Assembly: GCF_910592395.1 (NCBI RefSeq)
Contig: NC_088310.1
Coordinates: 16,127,501 to 16,191,500 of the forward strand
Direction: 5' to 3'
From: Lineus longissimus
Lineage: Eukaryota; Nemertea; Pilidiophora; Heteronemertea; Lineidae
DNA length: 64,000 bases
Within the stretch, counting starts at the first letter, position 1. Every line of letters starts with the position of its first letter. Positions 26,301 through 37,310 of this stretch are shown here, piece by piece. The notes under the pieces were generated by a model that was not told the DNA's origin, did not search any database, and saw nothing but the letters and a program-made list of their open reading frames with translations. The position numbers were made by a program, and so were the translations under genes.

Positions 26301-29300
26301 GCTGAAATCTGACTTTAAGCCCCCTTGACAATGACCAGTCTTCTCTGGGAATTGGCTGATAGCTGACTTTATGCCCCCTTGGCAATGACCAGTCTCCTCT
26401 TGGAGTTTGTCGAGAGCTGACTTCAGGCCCCCCCCTTGTCAATGTCTCCTCCTTGAGTTGGCTGAGAGCTAATAACTTTATGTCCCCTTGGCAATGACCA
26501 GTCTCCTCTGGGAGTTGGCTGAGAGCTGACTTCATGCCCCCTTGTCAATGACCAGTCTCCTCCGTGAGTTGGCTGAAACCTGACTTCACGCCCTTTTGGT
26601 AATTAATGACCAGTCTCCCATGGGAATTGGCTGAGAGCTGACATTATGCCCCCGTATCAATGACCAGTCTCCTCCGTGAGTTGGCTGAACGCCGACTTTA
26701 TGCCCCCTTGGCAATGACCAGTCTCCTTCGGGAGTTGGCCGAGAGCTGACTTTATGCCCCCTTAGCAATGTCCCCTCCTGAAGTTGGCTGAGAGCTGACT
26801 TTATGCCCCCTTGGCAATGACCAGTCTCCTCCGGGTGTTAGCTGAGACCTGACTTTATACTCATTTGTCAATGACCAGTCTTCTCTGGGAGTTAGCTGAA
26901 AGCCGACTTTATGTGCTAGTCAATGGCCAGTCTCCTCCGTGAGTTGGCTGAACTCTGACTTTATGTCCCCTTGGCAATGATCAGTCTCCTTTGTGAGTTA
27001 GCTGAGACCTGACTTTATACTCATTTGTCAATGACCAGTCTTCTCTAGGAGTTAGCTGAAAGCCGACTTTATGTGCTAGTCAATGACCAGTCTCTTCCTG
27101 GAGTTTGCTATTAAAGAGCTAACTTTGCCCCTTTGGCCTTGTCACCACAGCCAGTCTGCACTAGGACTCTGGCAAAGTGCTGTCTTTCTGTCCCCTCACC
27201 ACAGTACAGTCTCCTCCTTATAATCAGTGGATTGCAAACTTCACATCCATTTCTCAACCTCATACTACTCCTTTTTTCACAATACCCAAGTGTCTGGGTT
27301 CAGCACCCTGCAAGCCCTGGTTTGAGGTAAGATTTCCTGGAGATCTACTAAGTTCCAGAGTCCATCTCAAGAAAAAATTCCAAAAATTACGCAACAAAGT
27401 CACAAACAATTTGCCAGAACACACTAACATTCGAACCACACCTTGGCAATAGCTTTAAATGCATAAAGTGGTTGAGTTTTTATGACTTGGTCGCAGTACA
27501 TGGGGGGTCCTACCCAGGGCTTGCACAGCGCTGAACTCTGTCACCCAGTTGCTGGTTTGCTGTGGTGTCACGCCTTTGAGACACAACACCAGAATGATGG
27601 AAAAATTCTCCCAGGCCTGGAGCTGCCTCCTATGCATGGAGGTGGGGGAAATGAGATACTTTAACCCGGGTTATGTTCGCAACCATTTATTTTCGTAACT
27701 TGGGAGACGAACACAAACATTAAACATGCTAAAATTTTTAATTCTTATTCATTAACCTCAAATTTTGGTAGCAAATGCAGAATGAGAAGGAGCAAAATCT
27801 TGAACTTTTGGCTTGGCAAACACTGCCTGGTTTAAAGCAGTCTCATCGCATCAATCTCTTTTAGTTCAGTTTAAACACACTTACAAGTTATTTCCTAACT
27901 GGATCACTGGAAGTGCACCAATTGCCTTCATTAGGACAGGATCACTCAATTCATCTCCAACTGTAGTTTCCCCATTCTCCTGAAAACAAAGTTGAGGGAT
28001 AATTTTTACAAGGTTGGGTATTGTAGAAAAGGAGAATTTTGTGTGCAGGATATTTTTTGCGAATGGGCTGTAAATAAAAAAAATGAAATGACCAGGACCA
28101 CTGTGCTCACCTCCCTAACAGACAGTTTATAAGAGCAATGCAAAGTGTGGCATAAACCCCTGACTGTGTGTCACTGTGTGTAATGAAAATTGGAGGATAC
28201 AAAATGAAGAGTACTTGTGATGGAAATGATTACAGTCGTCCACTCGTAACCACCAATGTACCGCAAAAAGTTGGAATGGAACGGCCAATGCATTTGCCAG
28301 TTATCAAACTGAAACAAAATTGAAGACGGCTGCCATAGTGGCTGCTTCATAATGAAATGGCCAGGGCCATTGTGCTCACCTCATGTGGAGGAAAGATGGA
28401 TAAAGAGCATGGTATTGTGTCATGTAGTGTTAGGTTTGATGTAGGTCCAAGCAATTACAATTTCCCCAAAATGGCCAATTTACAGTATATTCGACCTCTG
28501 TGACCTTGAAAAGTAGGTCAAATCAAAGAAGACCCGGGTGACACATTGAATGGTTGTTAGAATTAGATGTACCTATGATATAAAATTGGTGCCAATCGGG
28601 CAAGTCATTACTAGGAATAATGGCATTTTGAAGAATTTAGGATTTCGCCCCCTCCCTGGAGGCCAAACGGCAAATCAGATCGCACCAAACTTCGGTACCT
28701 GAGATCACCTGACCAAGGGGTACATGTGTACTTAATTTGTGATCAATAGTCATTGCAGTTAAGAAACGTGCCATAGTTACGGCCTGACGGCGAATTTACG
28801 CCATTTGACCTCTGTGACCTTGACAAGAAGCTCAAATTAAAAACCTGTGTGACATATACTGTATGGTGGTTAGATGTACCCATGATATCAAATTGGTGGC
28901 AATCGGGCAAGAAGTTAAGGAATAATCACATTTTTAAGGTTTTTGGATTTTGCCCCCTGGTGGTCAAGTGGTGAATCATATTGGACCAAACTTCGGTCCC
29001 TGAGATCACCTGACTAAGGGGTAAATGTGTACCAAATTTGGTATCAATAGTCATTGCAGTTTAGAAACGTGCCATCGTTACATCCTAACGGCCAATTTAC
29101 ACCATTTGACCTCTGTGACCTTGAAAAGGAGGTCAAATCAAAAACCCGGAGGATATATGATGCACCTTTGCTAGAAGTACCTACCATATTTTTTTCAAAA
29201 TTTCCCGACTACTGTTAAGGGAGATATTGCATATTTTCACTTTTAACGTTTGGCCCCCTGCTGGTCAAACCATGAAACGAATCGGACCGAAACTTGGTCT

Positions 29301-31435
29301 CCAAGGTGTCATTACATAAGGGTACATGTGTACCAAGTTTCAACTCAATAGCTCTAACAGTTACGAAACGTGCCCTGCTAACGGACGACGACGACGATGA
29401 CGACGACGGCGGACGACGGACGCCACGGTATGGGATAAGCTCACCTCTGCTAAGAGGTGAGCTAAAAAGGGAAATTGTTGGCATAAATTGGCTGTTTGAG
29501 TGTAACTATTGCACGTCTCTTAATCACTTTAACTAGAAACTTTGTACACATGATCCCCTATGTCGGACAACCTCTAATGCCGAAATTCAGTTTGATCTGA
29601 TTCTTGACTTGGCCACCAGGGAGCCAAAACTGAAAAGGTAAAAAGTGCAATATCTTGTTTATTAGTGACTTGTTTTCGATAATATTTTATGGTAGATACT
29701 CCCAGCAAGGATACAGCATATTTGATTTGACCTATATACTATACATTTAGCATATTTCTTAACCAGGATGAATTCCTAACCATCTAACGACTATCTAACG
29801 ACTATCTGCAATGGATAATGATATCCTCAAATGTTCAATTTTGTTTGCAAATTGAGATTACAGCAATCATGATAATGGGGATGAAATTGGCATAGTTGGC
29901 CATGACTGCAAGTGAGTAGGCCACGAGCAGGATAGGCAGGGAAGCACCTAGACCACATGCTCAGCTGCGACAATTTGACCGAGAGATAGCATACCGTCTG
30001 TCACCCTGAGGAAATCAGGGGTTAATGTTTGCTTCTGCACACAAACCCCCGAGACATTTGCCCTCATTTGGTGAAGTAGCCAGTGTAGAAGCAAGTGCAC
30101 CAAGAGTGTTGCTTACATTTGAGTCAAGGAATTTCAAAAACGATATCCAAACTCGCATTCATTCTCCGGCACAGTGGATAGTAGTGATAGTAGTCCTACA
30201 CTATGCTTGAATGTTATCGCTGCTTTGGAGAATGACTCGCATTTTATCATGCCGACAATGAGAGAGCAGCATCTCCTTCGAGGTGCGCACTTCAACCTCG
30301 ATTCTAAGAGATCTGAGTGCGGTTTTCATCATACAAATCATAGAAGTACGGTACTAGAACCGAGGTTGATAGTTTAATCTCGGTGCTGACTTAAAGGTGA
30401 TGTAAACCTGTACTTCACCAAATGAGGGCGACTGTCTAACGCGGAACAATCGTGCATATAATATTGGGAGGTGGAGGGAGAGCTCCGAAATACGCGTCCT
30501 GGAGATCCAACGAGATTGCCCAATCATTGGGCTGCACCACCATTGCTACCGACCTGGTTGTCTCCATCTTGAAGCTTGGCACCCGGAGGAACTGGTTCAA
30601 GCTGGACAGGTCGATGACCAGTCTCCACTTCCCCCACTTCTTGGGAACCAAGATGTGGCTGTAAAAGCCTCGGGGAGGATTGGTTGTCCACCACCCTTAC
30701 CGCCTCCTTCTGGAGGAGGGAGAGAACCTCTGTGCACAGGGCTAAAGCCCTGGCTGGGTCCACAGGAGGGACGACCGGGGTGGGGATTGTCGACGTTGAC
30801 GGAAATGAGAAAAGTCCAAACAGGCGGAGCATGTCCGGCACGGGGGAGTCTTTTTGACACCACTGATCCCAAAAGGGGGCCCGCACCTCTTTCAAAAATA
30901 ACCAGGCAGAAATCTGTTCACTATTCAGAAAATTATTAAGTTGCAAATTATCCTGGTCTTCAGTATTCATCAATATATTATGCACTGGTACCCGTAATGC
31001 CTCATAATCCAATATTTCGGTTCTCAGCTATACAGGGAATTACTTTTGTACTAGATTTCTTACCAACTGAAAGGAGGCCATAAGGAGGACCTTTTTTACC
31101 TCCAGCTGATTAATACTGAGATATACTACACAGGGAACTAGATCTGGTTTGACCTTTATAAGGAGATGAAAATATTTATTGTACAAGCATGAATAGTGCT
31201 GATGTACTGACAAACTTATCCATTTGATGTGGGGGGGACATGAGATCCCCTCAAAATGCAAAAAACAAAATTTTACTAAGGTAATTTACTGGAGTATGTG
31301 ACAAGATAGTTATCTGTCAGTTAAAAGATGTTTTTTCTACCACATTGCGTGGTTTTGTTCAACGAAGTGTTTCAAGTCAGTCACTCCCAGTATACTTACC
31401 AGCCTTATCTGAGTGCTTACAAATACATATGGCAT
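23165..31435 (-). CDS. GCHFR: GTP cyclohydrolase I feedback regulatory protein (GFRP), three exons
   Basis: GFRP is a small ring-forming protein that binds GTP cyclohydrolase I, mediating inhibition by tetrahydrobiopterin and stimulation by phenylalanine. Coding exons, in transcript order, are 31435-31400, 27979-27885 and 23363-23165. Both introns have GTAAGT donors and TTTTCAG acceptors, and the joined frame is intact for 109 residues. Family landmarks in order are MPYVFVSTQIR (1-11), VGDELSDPVLM (19-29), LGNNF (40-44), PRVVLNKLE (53-61), MSGIGQT (70-76) and VWTLHK (78-83). The vertebrate protein is 84 residues and ends at this last motif. Here a polar tail of about 26 residues follows (PLADDKDVTKLDD onward). 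Intron 2 contains a 2.5-kb minisatellite. The gene is divergent from the RMDN3-like gene. Confidence 0.93.
23580..24095 (+). repeat. Diverged family A monomers in GCHFR intron 2
   Basis: Two degraded monomers are present: GTGGCCAAACCGTGAGTC, then GTCCATAGTTCCAGTGGTTA, then TTGACCTTGAAAAATAGGTC. The end GATGAGCTAAAAATC is the family's 3' terminus. Confidence 0.6.
24100..24690. other. GCHFR intron 2, nothing recognised
   Basis: No coding block or repeat boundary was seen before the minisatellite begins. Confidence 0.4.
24700..27240. repeat. 54-bp minisatellite in GCHFR intron 2
   Basis: The unit reads CAGTCTCCTCCGTGAGTTGG, then CTGAGAGCTGACTTTATGCC, then CCCTTGGCAATGAC (54 bp). Units are clearest from 25850 to 27110 and progressively decayed from 24700 to 25850, where spacing drifts. 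Because 54 is 18 codons, the minus strand stays open over several units (motif GDWSLPREHKV). Those frames break at indels and I do not regard them as genes. Confidence 0.85.
27245..27884. other. GCHFR intron 2, nothing recognised
   Basis: Unique-looking intronic sequence between the minisatellite and exon 2. Confidence 0.4.
27885..27979 (-). CDS. GCHFR: GCHFR coding exon 2
   Basis: 95 nt, preceded by GTTTTCAG and followed by GTAAGT. Encodes ENGETTVGDELSDPVLMKAI and on to LGNN, leaving two bases of the next Phe codon (phase 2). Confidence 0.92.
28082..29470 (+). repeat. Dispersed repeat family A in GCHFR intron 1
   Basis: Two 5' ends occur in tandem (ATGAAATGACCAGGACCACT at 28084 and ATGAAATGGCCAGGGCCATT at 28352). 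About four monomers follow, with TGACCTCTGTGACCTTGA near 28494, 28806 and 29108. A GAC run and the 3' end AGAGGTGAGCTAAAAAGG close the unit. It lies antisense to GCHFR. Confidence 0.75.
29485..29800 (-). repeat. Family A fragment
   Basis: An adjacent, oppositely oriented monomer (GTGTAACTATTGCACGTCTC, then CTTGGCCACCAGGGAGCC, then TAACCAGGATGAATTCC). Together with the preceding copy it forms a head-on pair. Confidence 0.55.
30061..30428. mobile_element. Inverted-repeat segment with perfect 18-bp ends
   Basis: CCCTCATTTGGTGAAGTA at 30061-30078 is repeated exactly, inverted, at 30411-30428. The 368-bp segment contains a second inverted pair (CTTCAACCTCG and CGAGGTTGA). It abuts the DIRS-like fragment and may mark its terminal repeat or an independent MITE. 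Confidence 0.55.
30450..31015 (-). pseudogene. DIRS-like retrotransposon reverse-transcriptase fragment
   Basis: The minus strand encodes a linker with ARALALCTEVLSLLQKEAVR. After a frameshift near 30650 it reads VPKKWGKWRLVIDLSSLN, VPSFKMETTRSV and DWAISLDLQDAYF. This spacing (PKK.G.WR.VIDLS.LN, FKMET, DW..S.DL.DAYF) is characteristic of the first RT motifs of DIRS/Ngaro-type elements, though Gypsy RTs are related. The frame is broken and stops after DAYF, so no active-site YVDD region is present. It sits in GCHFR intron 1. Confidence 0.75.
31400..31435 (-). CDS. GCHFR: GCHFR coding exon 1
   Basis: Twelve codons, MPYVFVSTQIRL, followed immediately by the donor GTAAGTAT (phase 0). The N-terminal MPY...STQIR segment is a strong GFRP signature. 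This fixes the start codon. Confidence 0.92.
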
Positions 31436-31650
31436 GGCTGTGCTTGAATTCAGAATTGGGAACGAGTTCAGCTGCTGAAGTATCCAACTGTAAGTAATGG
31501 CTGTATTGGTACGGTAAGATCTCTCACTCAATCTGTAATGTAAATGTGTAGAATGTGAATGACCGCAGGATTTGTGAACCAAATTCATTAGATCCTAAGG
31601 GTGTAAAAAATAGTCAAGGTATGTAACCTGGGGCTGAGCTCCCAGGCTAA

Positions 31651-32460
31651 AGGGCCTTTCTACACGGTGCGGGTTCGGAGGAACCCACCTCAACCTTCCC
31701 CAGGCCGGATACGACCAAGCCAGTTTGTATCACATCTAGTCTACACGGTGCGGGTTTGATGAACTAGTCTCGATTGAGATCGGGGCCAGTTTGTTTATTT
31801 GAGAGCCGAAAGGTGGCGTTGATGAATCTCCGGTCACTGGAGGAAGCATTATAAAAAAAACGCCACATCCCGAACCTCCCACCAGCACCCGACTTGTTCA
31901 CCTTCTTAAGTTCGATCTTGTACTTTTCCTTCAGCCTCTTGATTTTATTTAAATCCGAGTTGCCGACCTCTTGTACCCTTTATTCCCCATTTCCTTGACA
32001 ATTTTTTCCATTACTCTTCAATTATGCTTCATGCCTTCCAAGGCCCTCTGAACTTGATCGTTCCCCCATATCTGTAGCAACACAAGGGTCTCATCATTGG
32101 ACCAACTTGACCCACGATCGCTTGCGGTAGACATTGGGACAAATCACGAAAAATAACAACAAAAGAGTGAAAACTAAATAATATGCAGCATGTGTCAACA
32201 TCCGCGCTCTAATTTCACGTCAGGAATATAACAGTGATCCCGCCAATGATTTCACCAAAGTGCCGTGTGCAAACTGGCTTTGGGCTGGTTCGCGTCTACA
32301 CGATCGATACAACCCGCCTCCACTGGGCCGAGACTACCATCGCTAACCAACCTCGGTCGAGGAAGGTGTAGGCCGGTTCTATCGCGTCTACACGGGGAAA
32401 AACAAACCAAACTGACCTAGTCTCGATCTAGTTCCAACCGGCACTGTGTAGAAAGGTCTA
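31651..32460 (-). mobile_element. TIR element carrying a broken Myb/SANT gene
   Basis: The ends AGGGCCTTTCTACACGGTGC and GCACTGTGTAGAAAGGTCTA form an imperfect inverted pair. Internal phrases such as CTAGTCTCGAT recur in both orientations. The interior has a minus-strand Myb/SANT-like coding remnant (31795-32133). Such DNA-binding proteins accompany PIF/Harbinger-type transposases, but no transposase is present. The target duplication is unclear. Confidence 0.65.
31795..32133 (-). pseudogene. Myb/SANT-like DNA-binding domain remnant
   Basis: From an ATG at 32133 the minus strand reads MSTASDRGSSWSNDETLVLL and QIWGNDQVQRALEGMKHN, then a TGA. It resumes as VMEKIVKEMGNKGYKRSA, then after a one-base shift as KIKRLKEKYK. 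The W..DET..LL..W, I..M...G..R and IK.LK..Y spacing is that of the Myb/SANT-like domain 4 family. One stop and one frameshift show it is dead. Confidence 0.65.
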
Positions 32461-32689
32461 TCGTCTGCTGTATGATGTTTCAGGGTAGTGAAATTTTCAA
32501 AGATGAATAAATGACACATCATAACCTATATGATGGGAGCAAAAAATCCTTGTCTACAAAAAAGCGATAATATTATATGTAACTATAGGCCTGTGTCCAA
32601 CCTTCCATAATTCAAATGTTCTGGAAAAAGTGGTTGCGTCACAAATCGACGAGCACCTGCAAGAAAACGATCTTCAGGACTCGTTTCAG

Positions 32690-34191
32690 TGGTGTACCCC
32701 CATTTCGCCTACACCCATTTCGCCTACACCCATTTCGCCTATTACCCATTTCGCCTACACCCATTTCGCCTACCCCCATTTCGCCTACCCCCATTTCGCC
32801 TACTCACCATTTCGCCTACACCCACTTCGCCTATTCACCATTTTGCCTACTCACCATTTCGCCTACTCACCATTTCGCCTACTCACCATTTCGCCTACTA
32901 AAAAGGAAAAGAGTGGTGTGCGCTGGACATTTGAACAATTTTACGAATTGTTGAGCTTGGTTTTTTTCCTTTATATTATAGTATATTTCCCAGTTAAACT
33001 TTACCATACTTTATCATTCCAACCCGGCCTCTTGAGACAAGACCACCATTGATTTTTTAAGCCTTTTTGCAGTTAAATTGTCACAGTTCGACCGCCTCGC
33101 AATGCTTCGGGTTGTGAATCTGAAATTTGGATATGACATTCCAGACAGTCAGGCGAGTAAATGGTGAAATTTTATTAGAACTGGTGGTTGTCCACGAATT
33201 TTTTTTCTTCAAATTGGACAAATTTGAGAGACCATGATATTTCCACTGTTTTCAGCCAAATCTCAAAACACGCCCCTTATTGTCAAATTACCATGTATCA
33301 AAATTCATTTTTTCATCGAAAAAATTATTTTTATCTGTAGACTTGCCATACCAAATATCTTTCCAATACCTCTCCAAATAAGCACTTGACAGTTGAAAAC
33401 ACACTCGCGTCTAATTTATAGGTCTGGAACATCCAACCTATGAATATTCAATGGTGGTCTTGTCTCTCTTCAATTCACTTAATTGGGGGTGGGGGGAGGG
33501 AAGGTCAAATTACCATGTATCAAAATTCATTTTTTCATCAAAAAAATTATTTTTATCTGTAGACTTGCCATACCAAATATCTTTCCAATACCTCTCCAAA
33601 TAAGCACTTGACAGTTGAAAACACACTCGCGTCTAATTTATAGGTCTGGAACATCCAACCTATGAATATTCAATGGTGGTCTTGTCTCTCTTCAATTCAC
33701 TTAATTGGGGGTGGGGGGAGGGAAGGTCACTCTTCAACATGTAGATATTGATGTGTTCGGGTCAATTGCCGACATACTAGTACTTCCATTTTCAAGGGCA
33801 AGGGGGGGGGGGGCTTTTCATCATTTCAATTATGAATATTTGTAAGTGAAGAACCCAAGAGTCTTAGCCTGTTTTTTTACATCTTGGTACAACCAAGTGC
33901 TGCCCTACAGGATATCTTCATTGTGGAGCTTTGCTTTACAAATGGTCATTACATCTTTTGAATTTGAAGTCACTATCATAAAACATTTGAAATGATGTAG
34001 GCGAAATGGGTAATAGGCGAAATGGTGAATAGGCGAAATGGGTGTTGGCGAAATGGTGAGTAGGCGAAATGGTGAGTAGGCGAAATGGTGAGTAGGCAAA
34101 ATGGGTAATATGCGAAATGGTGAATAGGCGAAATGGGTGTAGGCGAAATGGTGAGTAGGCGAAATGGTGAGTAGGCGAAATGGGGATGAAC
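32690..34191. mobile_element. Fold-back (TU-like) element with 15-bp repeat arms
   Basis: Both ends are arrays of a 15-bp unit, CCATTTCGCCTACAC and variants: direct at 32697-32899 and inverted at about 33998-34183. Flanking 8-bp direct repeats are CGTTTCAG (32682-32689) and CGTTTCTG (34192-34199). Removing the element and one flank rejoins the LINE reading frame exactly at its expected DSFQ-SA junction. Long inverted arms built of ~15-bp tandem repeats with 8-bp target duplications are the hallmark of sea-urchin TU and other fold-back elements. The interior has no transposase. Confidence 0.85.
33282..33725. repeat. 222-bp tandem duplication inside the fold-back element
   Basis: Copies at 33282-33503 and 33504-33725 are nearly identical; one base differs in the phrase TCATCGAAAAA versus TCATCAAAAAA. 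The end of each copy (CAATGGTGGTCTTGTCTC) is inverted relative to 33033-33050, so the interior also folds back. Confidence 0.9.
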
Positions 34192-35545
34192 CGTTTCTGT
34201 CTGCCTAAAGCTTGTCATTCCACTGAAACTGCCTTAATTACGGTCCAATCAGACATTGTGGATGCCCTCGACAATGGTGAGATTGTACTGGCACTGCCAG
34301 TACTAGTAGTACTGGGTACTACTTTTAATATATTATGTCTTCAGCCTTTGACACAATTGATCATGCAATCCTGTTGAAACGCCTTGAGCATTCCTTTGGT
34401 ATTAATGAAAAGGCTCTGGCTTGGATTGGGTCAGGGTCGCTGCTTTGCCCCAAGTTGTATTGTATATACCAAACGAATTGGCAACCTCCTGCAAAAGGAC
34501 AGTATCCATACCATCTATATGCCGATGTCGATGATGCACCAAATTATTTGGCGATTAAACCATCTTTAGACAACATACAATCTGCCATTGCTTCAATAGA
34601 AGCTTCGCTTGTGTCGAGGACTTGAAACCCTGGTTGAGGACAAATGGACTGAAGCAGAATGACAAAAAGACTGAGTTTATTGCATTTATCCTAAACACCT
34701 GGAGCATTTTAGCAAGGAGTTATGTCTCAGAGTTGGTGGTTTTTCAATTAAACCCGCGGCTGACTGCGTAAAAATCTTGGTGCTTTTATGGACTCCTCTT
34801 AAACAATGGACAAACATGTAAATAATGTATCACGTATTTGTCACTTTCACTTAAGAAGCATCAGCAGAATCAAACCTTATTCAAATGACAATACACGTAA
34901 ATCTCTTGTTCAAGCCACCGTAGTCTTCAGACTCGACTATGCCAATGGCCTTCTGTATTGAACAACTGACCAACTGATGTCGAAACTTCAAAAAGTGCAA
35001 AACACAGCAGCATGAATAATAACACTAACAGTGGACGAAATGACGAGACCATATAAGACCGGTTCTCTTTCGGCTTCACTGGCTTCCAGTGCATTGAAGG
35101 GTACAGTATAAGATTCTGCTGTATGCCTACAGAGCACTCAATGGAACAGCTCCAATATACATTGAGGATTTAATAAAGAGACACGTGCCAAGTCGAGCAT
35201 TGCGTTCCACAGACCAGTGCCTCCTGTCGTCACAGAGAACCAAGACCAAAAGAGTAGACATGGAAATCAATCTTTCAAGCAGGTGGCACCTGGCCTGTGG
35301 AATGCACTGCCCTTGGCTGTAAGACAGTCTTCATGTATACAAGAAGACAGTGAAGACCTTACTTTTTAAAAGCTATTACAATGTTTAATTTTACAAGCTT
35401 TTATTATCCAGAGGTTTGTTGTTTTAAAGTCATATTTTTGTCAAGTTCTTATTTCAATATTTGTGTACAATGAATGTTTTATCTTTGTTAAGTGCCCCGA
35501 GCAGATTTTCTGATTATTCTGTAGAATAGTAAAAAAAATAACTAT

Positions 35546-35993
35546 AGTCGTAGTTCCACCTTTCATAAAACCCCGTGTTTTTTCAAGACCTGTGTCTTTG
35601 CCGTGTGTCAAAAAAACCCAGGGCGCACTTACACCTACATGACCTATCAGTGGTGTTAGATAATGGTAAATAGCCCCGGCGACAGGTGCGCTGTAGGTAG
35701 GGAGCACTCCTGTGTTTCTTTCCCGTTGGAGGGGAATTTTGCATGTGCAATACTGAGGCAACTACACCGCGCCATATGTCGCTGGATCTTAGAACTTGCA
35801 ATTGCCGTGTCTATTCAGATTCCACCTACCAAAAAACCTGTGTTGAACATGGGTCTAAATTAGACCCCGATTAGCCCCATCGAGCTCGATGGGCTAATAG
35901 ACATGGGGATTTGACACACGGGTCTATTTAGACACGGCAATTCATAGGTGTAAGCGCAAAAGACACGGGGATTTGATGGGTGGAAGTACGACT
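35546..35993. mobile_element. 448-bp TIR element
   Basis: The ends AGTCGTAGTTCCACC and GGTGGAAGTACGACT are inverted, flanked by TAT on both sides. The following phrases ACCCCGTG and CACGGGGAT continue the inverted pairing. It is inserted at the A-rich 3' end of the LINE. No ORF has recognisable function. Confidence 0.7.
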
Positions 35994-35999
35994 TATTTC

Positions 36000-37255
36000 A
36001 AATAATTTTATATCGTTTGCACATGTTACATGCGCATGCGAAATGACTTCATTATAATATACCTTATAACATTTCTAGTAGAGGTAATTTTGATTTGCCA
36101 ACATTTTTTATAGCAAGTATTTTTACGCTACATAGACAACGTATATCCTAAATTAGTTGTATGAAACATTTGTTTGCTGCAATTTATGTTACATTTTAAG
36201 GTAGCTTGGCATTGTGAAGCCCAGCAACGGACAATAAATTTGCTCTATGTAATTAACTGAACACAGTGCTGCGTCTGTTCAAGATGTGAAAAAGATTGTA
36301 AACATTCAGGAGCCATTTTGTCAGGGCCCAGACTACCCCGCTTCCCCATTCTTCACAGTAAAAGAGTAGCAATTGTTTACTGCCACAACACTTCGCAAAT
36401 TTCCAGTGTCTCTATGTTACTAGTGGTAAGTACTTCAACCAATTTATTCTGTTCTCTAATCATCACTTTATACCTATAACATCTAATATTGTCCAATAAT
36501 ATCCTTTTGATAAGAAAATCAACATTAAATGAAAGTAACTACCAGCACTAGCAGACGAAAACAGATTCAGCGCCATTATCGATCACGTGATGTCTGCAGC
36601 CAGAAGTGTTGGTCCTCATGAATTAATGAAAGGGATCCGAGCTGACATGGAGAGGATTGGCCTGCAGTGCAGACTTGATTGCTAATGGCGTTCAGTCTTT
36701 ACTCATCCACTAAAAATATATGTCACTTATGTCAATTTTCTTCTACATGGTAAAGTGTACTTTTGGGATGTGACACGTATAGCGTGACAAATATGAAATA
36801 TCCAACAAGATAAGGAGGTGGAAATACTCACCACTTGCAAGGGAGCATCAAGAATAGTTTTTTCTACAGACGCGGTCTCACTAATTCCAGACCATAACCG
36901 ACTAAACCCAACTTCTTGTTCTTAAAACTTTTTATGACCGAAAAGAAGATATTTATATTTTTTGTTCTGTTTTGCCAAGTTCATCGCATTTGAATGAACG
37001 AAAAAAAAAGAATTTTTAAAGTCTATTTATAAGTCCAACCACAAAAATTCAAATCAATGTTCCCCCATCTATGTTTTGGTCTGAAAAGAGGAACAAAGAT
37101 GGCGACGCAATGACTTGAAATTTTTGTGGTCGCATTTTTGATTTACAAAATTCTCAACTTCCCCTCATTCAAATGTGATGAAATTTATATGAACTTCAAA
37201 AGATCATGAATGAGGTGGTGATCAGAGCACTGACGTTTAGCAGTTGTTTGCAGAT
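36000..37255. other. Intergenic, nothing recognised
   Basis: AT-rich sequence between the TIR element and the endonuclease remnants. No exon was found. Confidence 0.4.
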
Positions 37256-37310
37256 AATGAAATGGTCCAGGGACCATGTGCTCATCTGTGTCAAAGGGAA
37301 GGCTATGGGG

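Larger units (their letters stand above)
32581..35540 (+). pseudogene. 5'-truncated L2/CR1-like LINE, interrupted
   Basis: The plus strand encodes NYRPVSNLP (32581), VLEKVVASQIDEHLQ and LQDSFQ up to 32689. After the inserted fold-back element it resumes with ACHSTETAL, SAFDTIDHAILLKRLEHSFG, a damaged catalytic block (LYADVDDAPNYLAIK in place of YADD), MDKHVNNVSRICHFHLRSI, LDYANGLLY and the C-terminal KILLYAYRALNGTAPIYIED. These are consecutive landmarks of L2/CR1-clade reverse transcriptases. Multiple frameshifts and stops make it inactive. The 3' end runs into an A-rich stretch near 35530. Confidence 0.85.

Noticed and set aside
25844-26768. Minus-strand open frames with a repeated GDWSL motif
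   Set aside because: Same reason: a product of the 54-bp minisatellite in GCHFR intron 2, with frame changes every few units.
24700-27240. CRISPR-like array
   Set aside because: Units are contiguous and wholly repeated, with no unique spacers, in an animal genome.
32616-33052. ORFs rich in a FAYSPFRL or ISPTP repeat
   Set aside because: Translations of the 15-bp fold-back arm repeat, open in all frames because the period is five codons.
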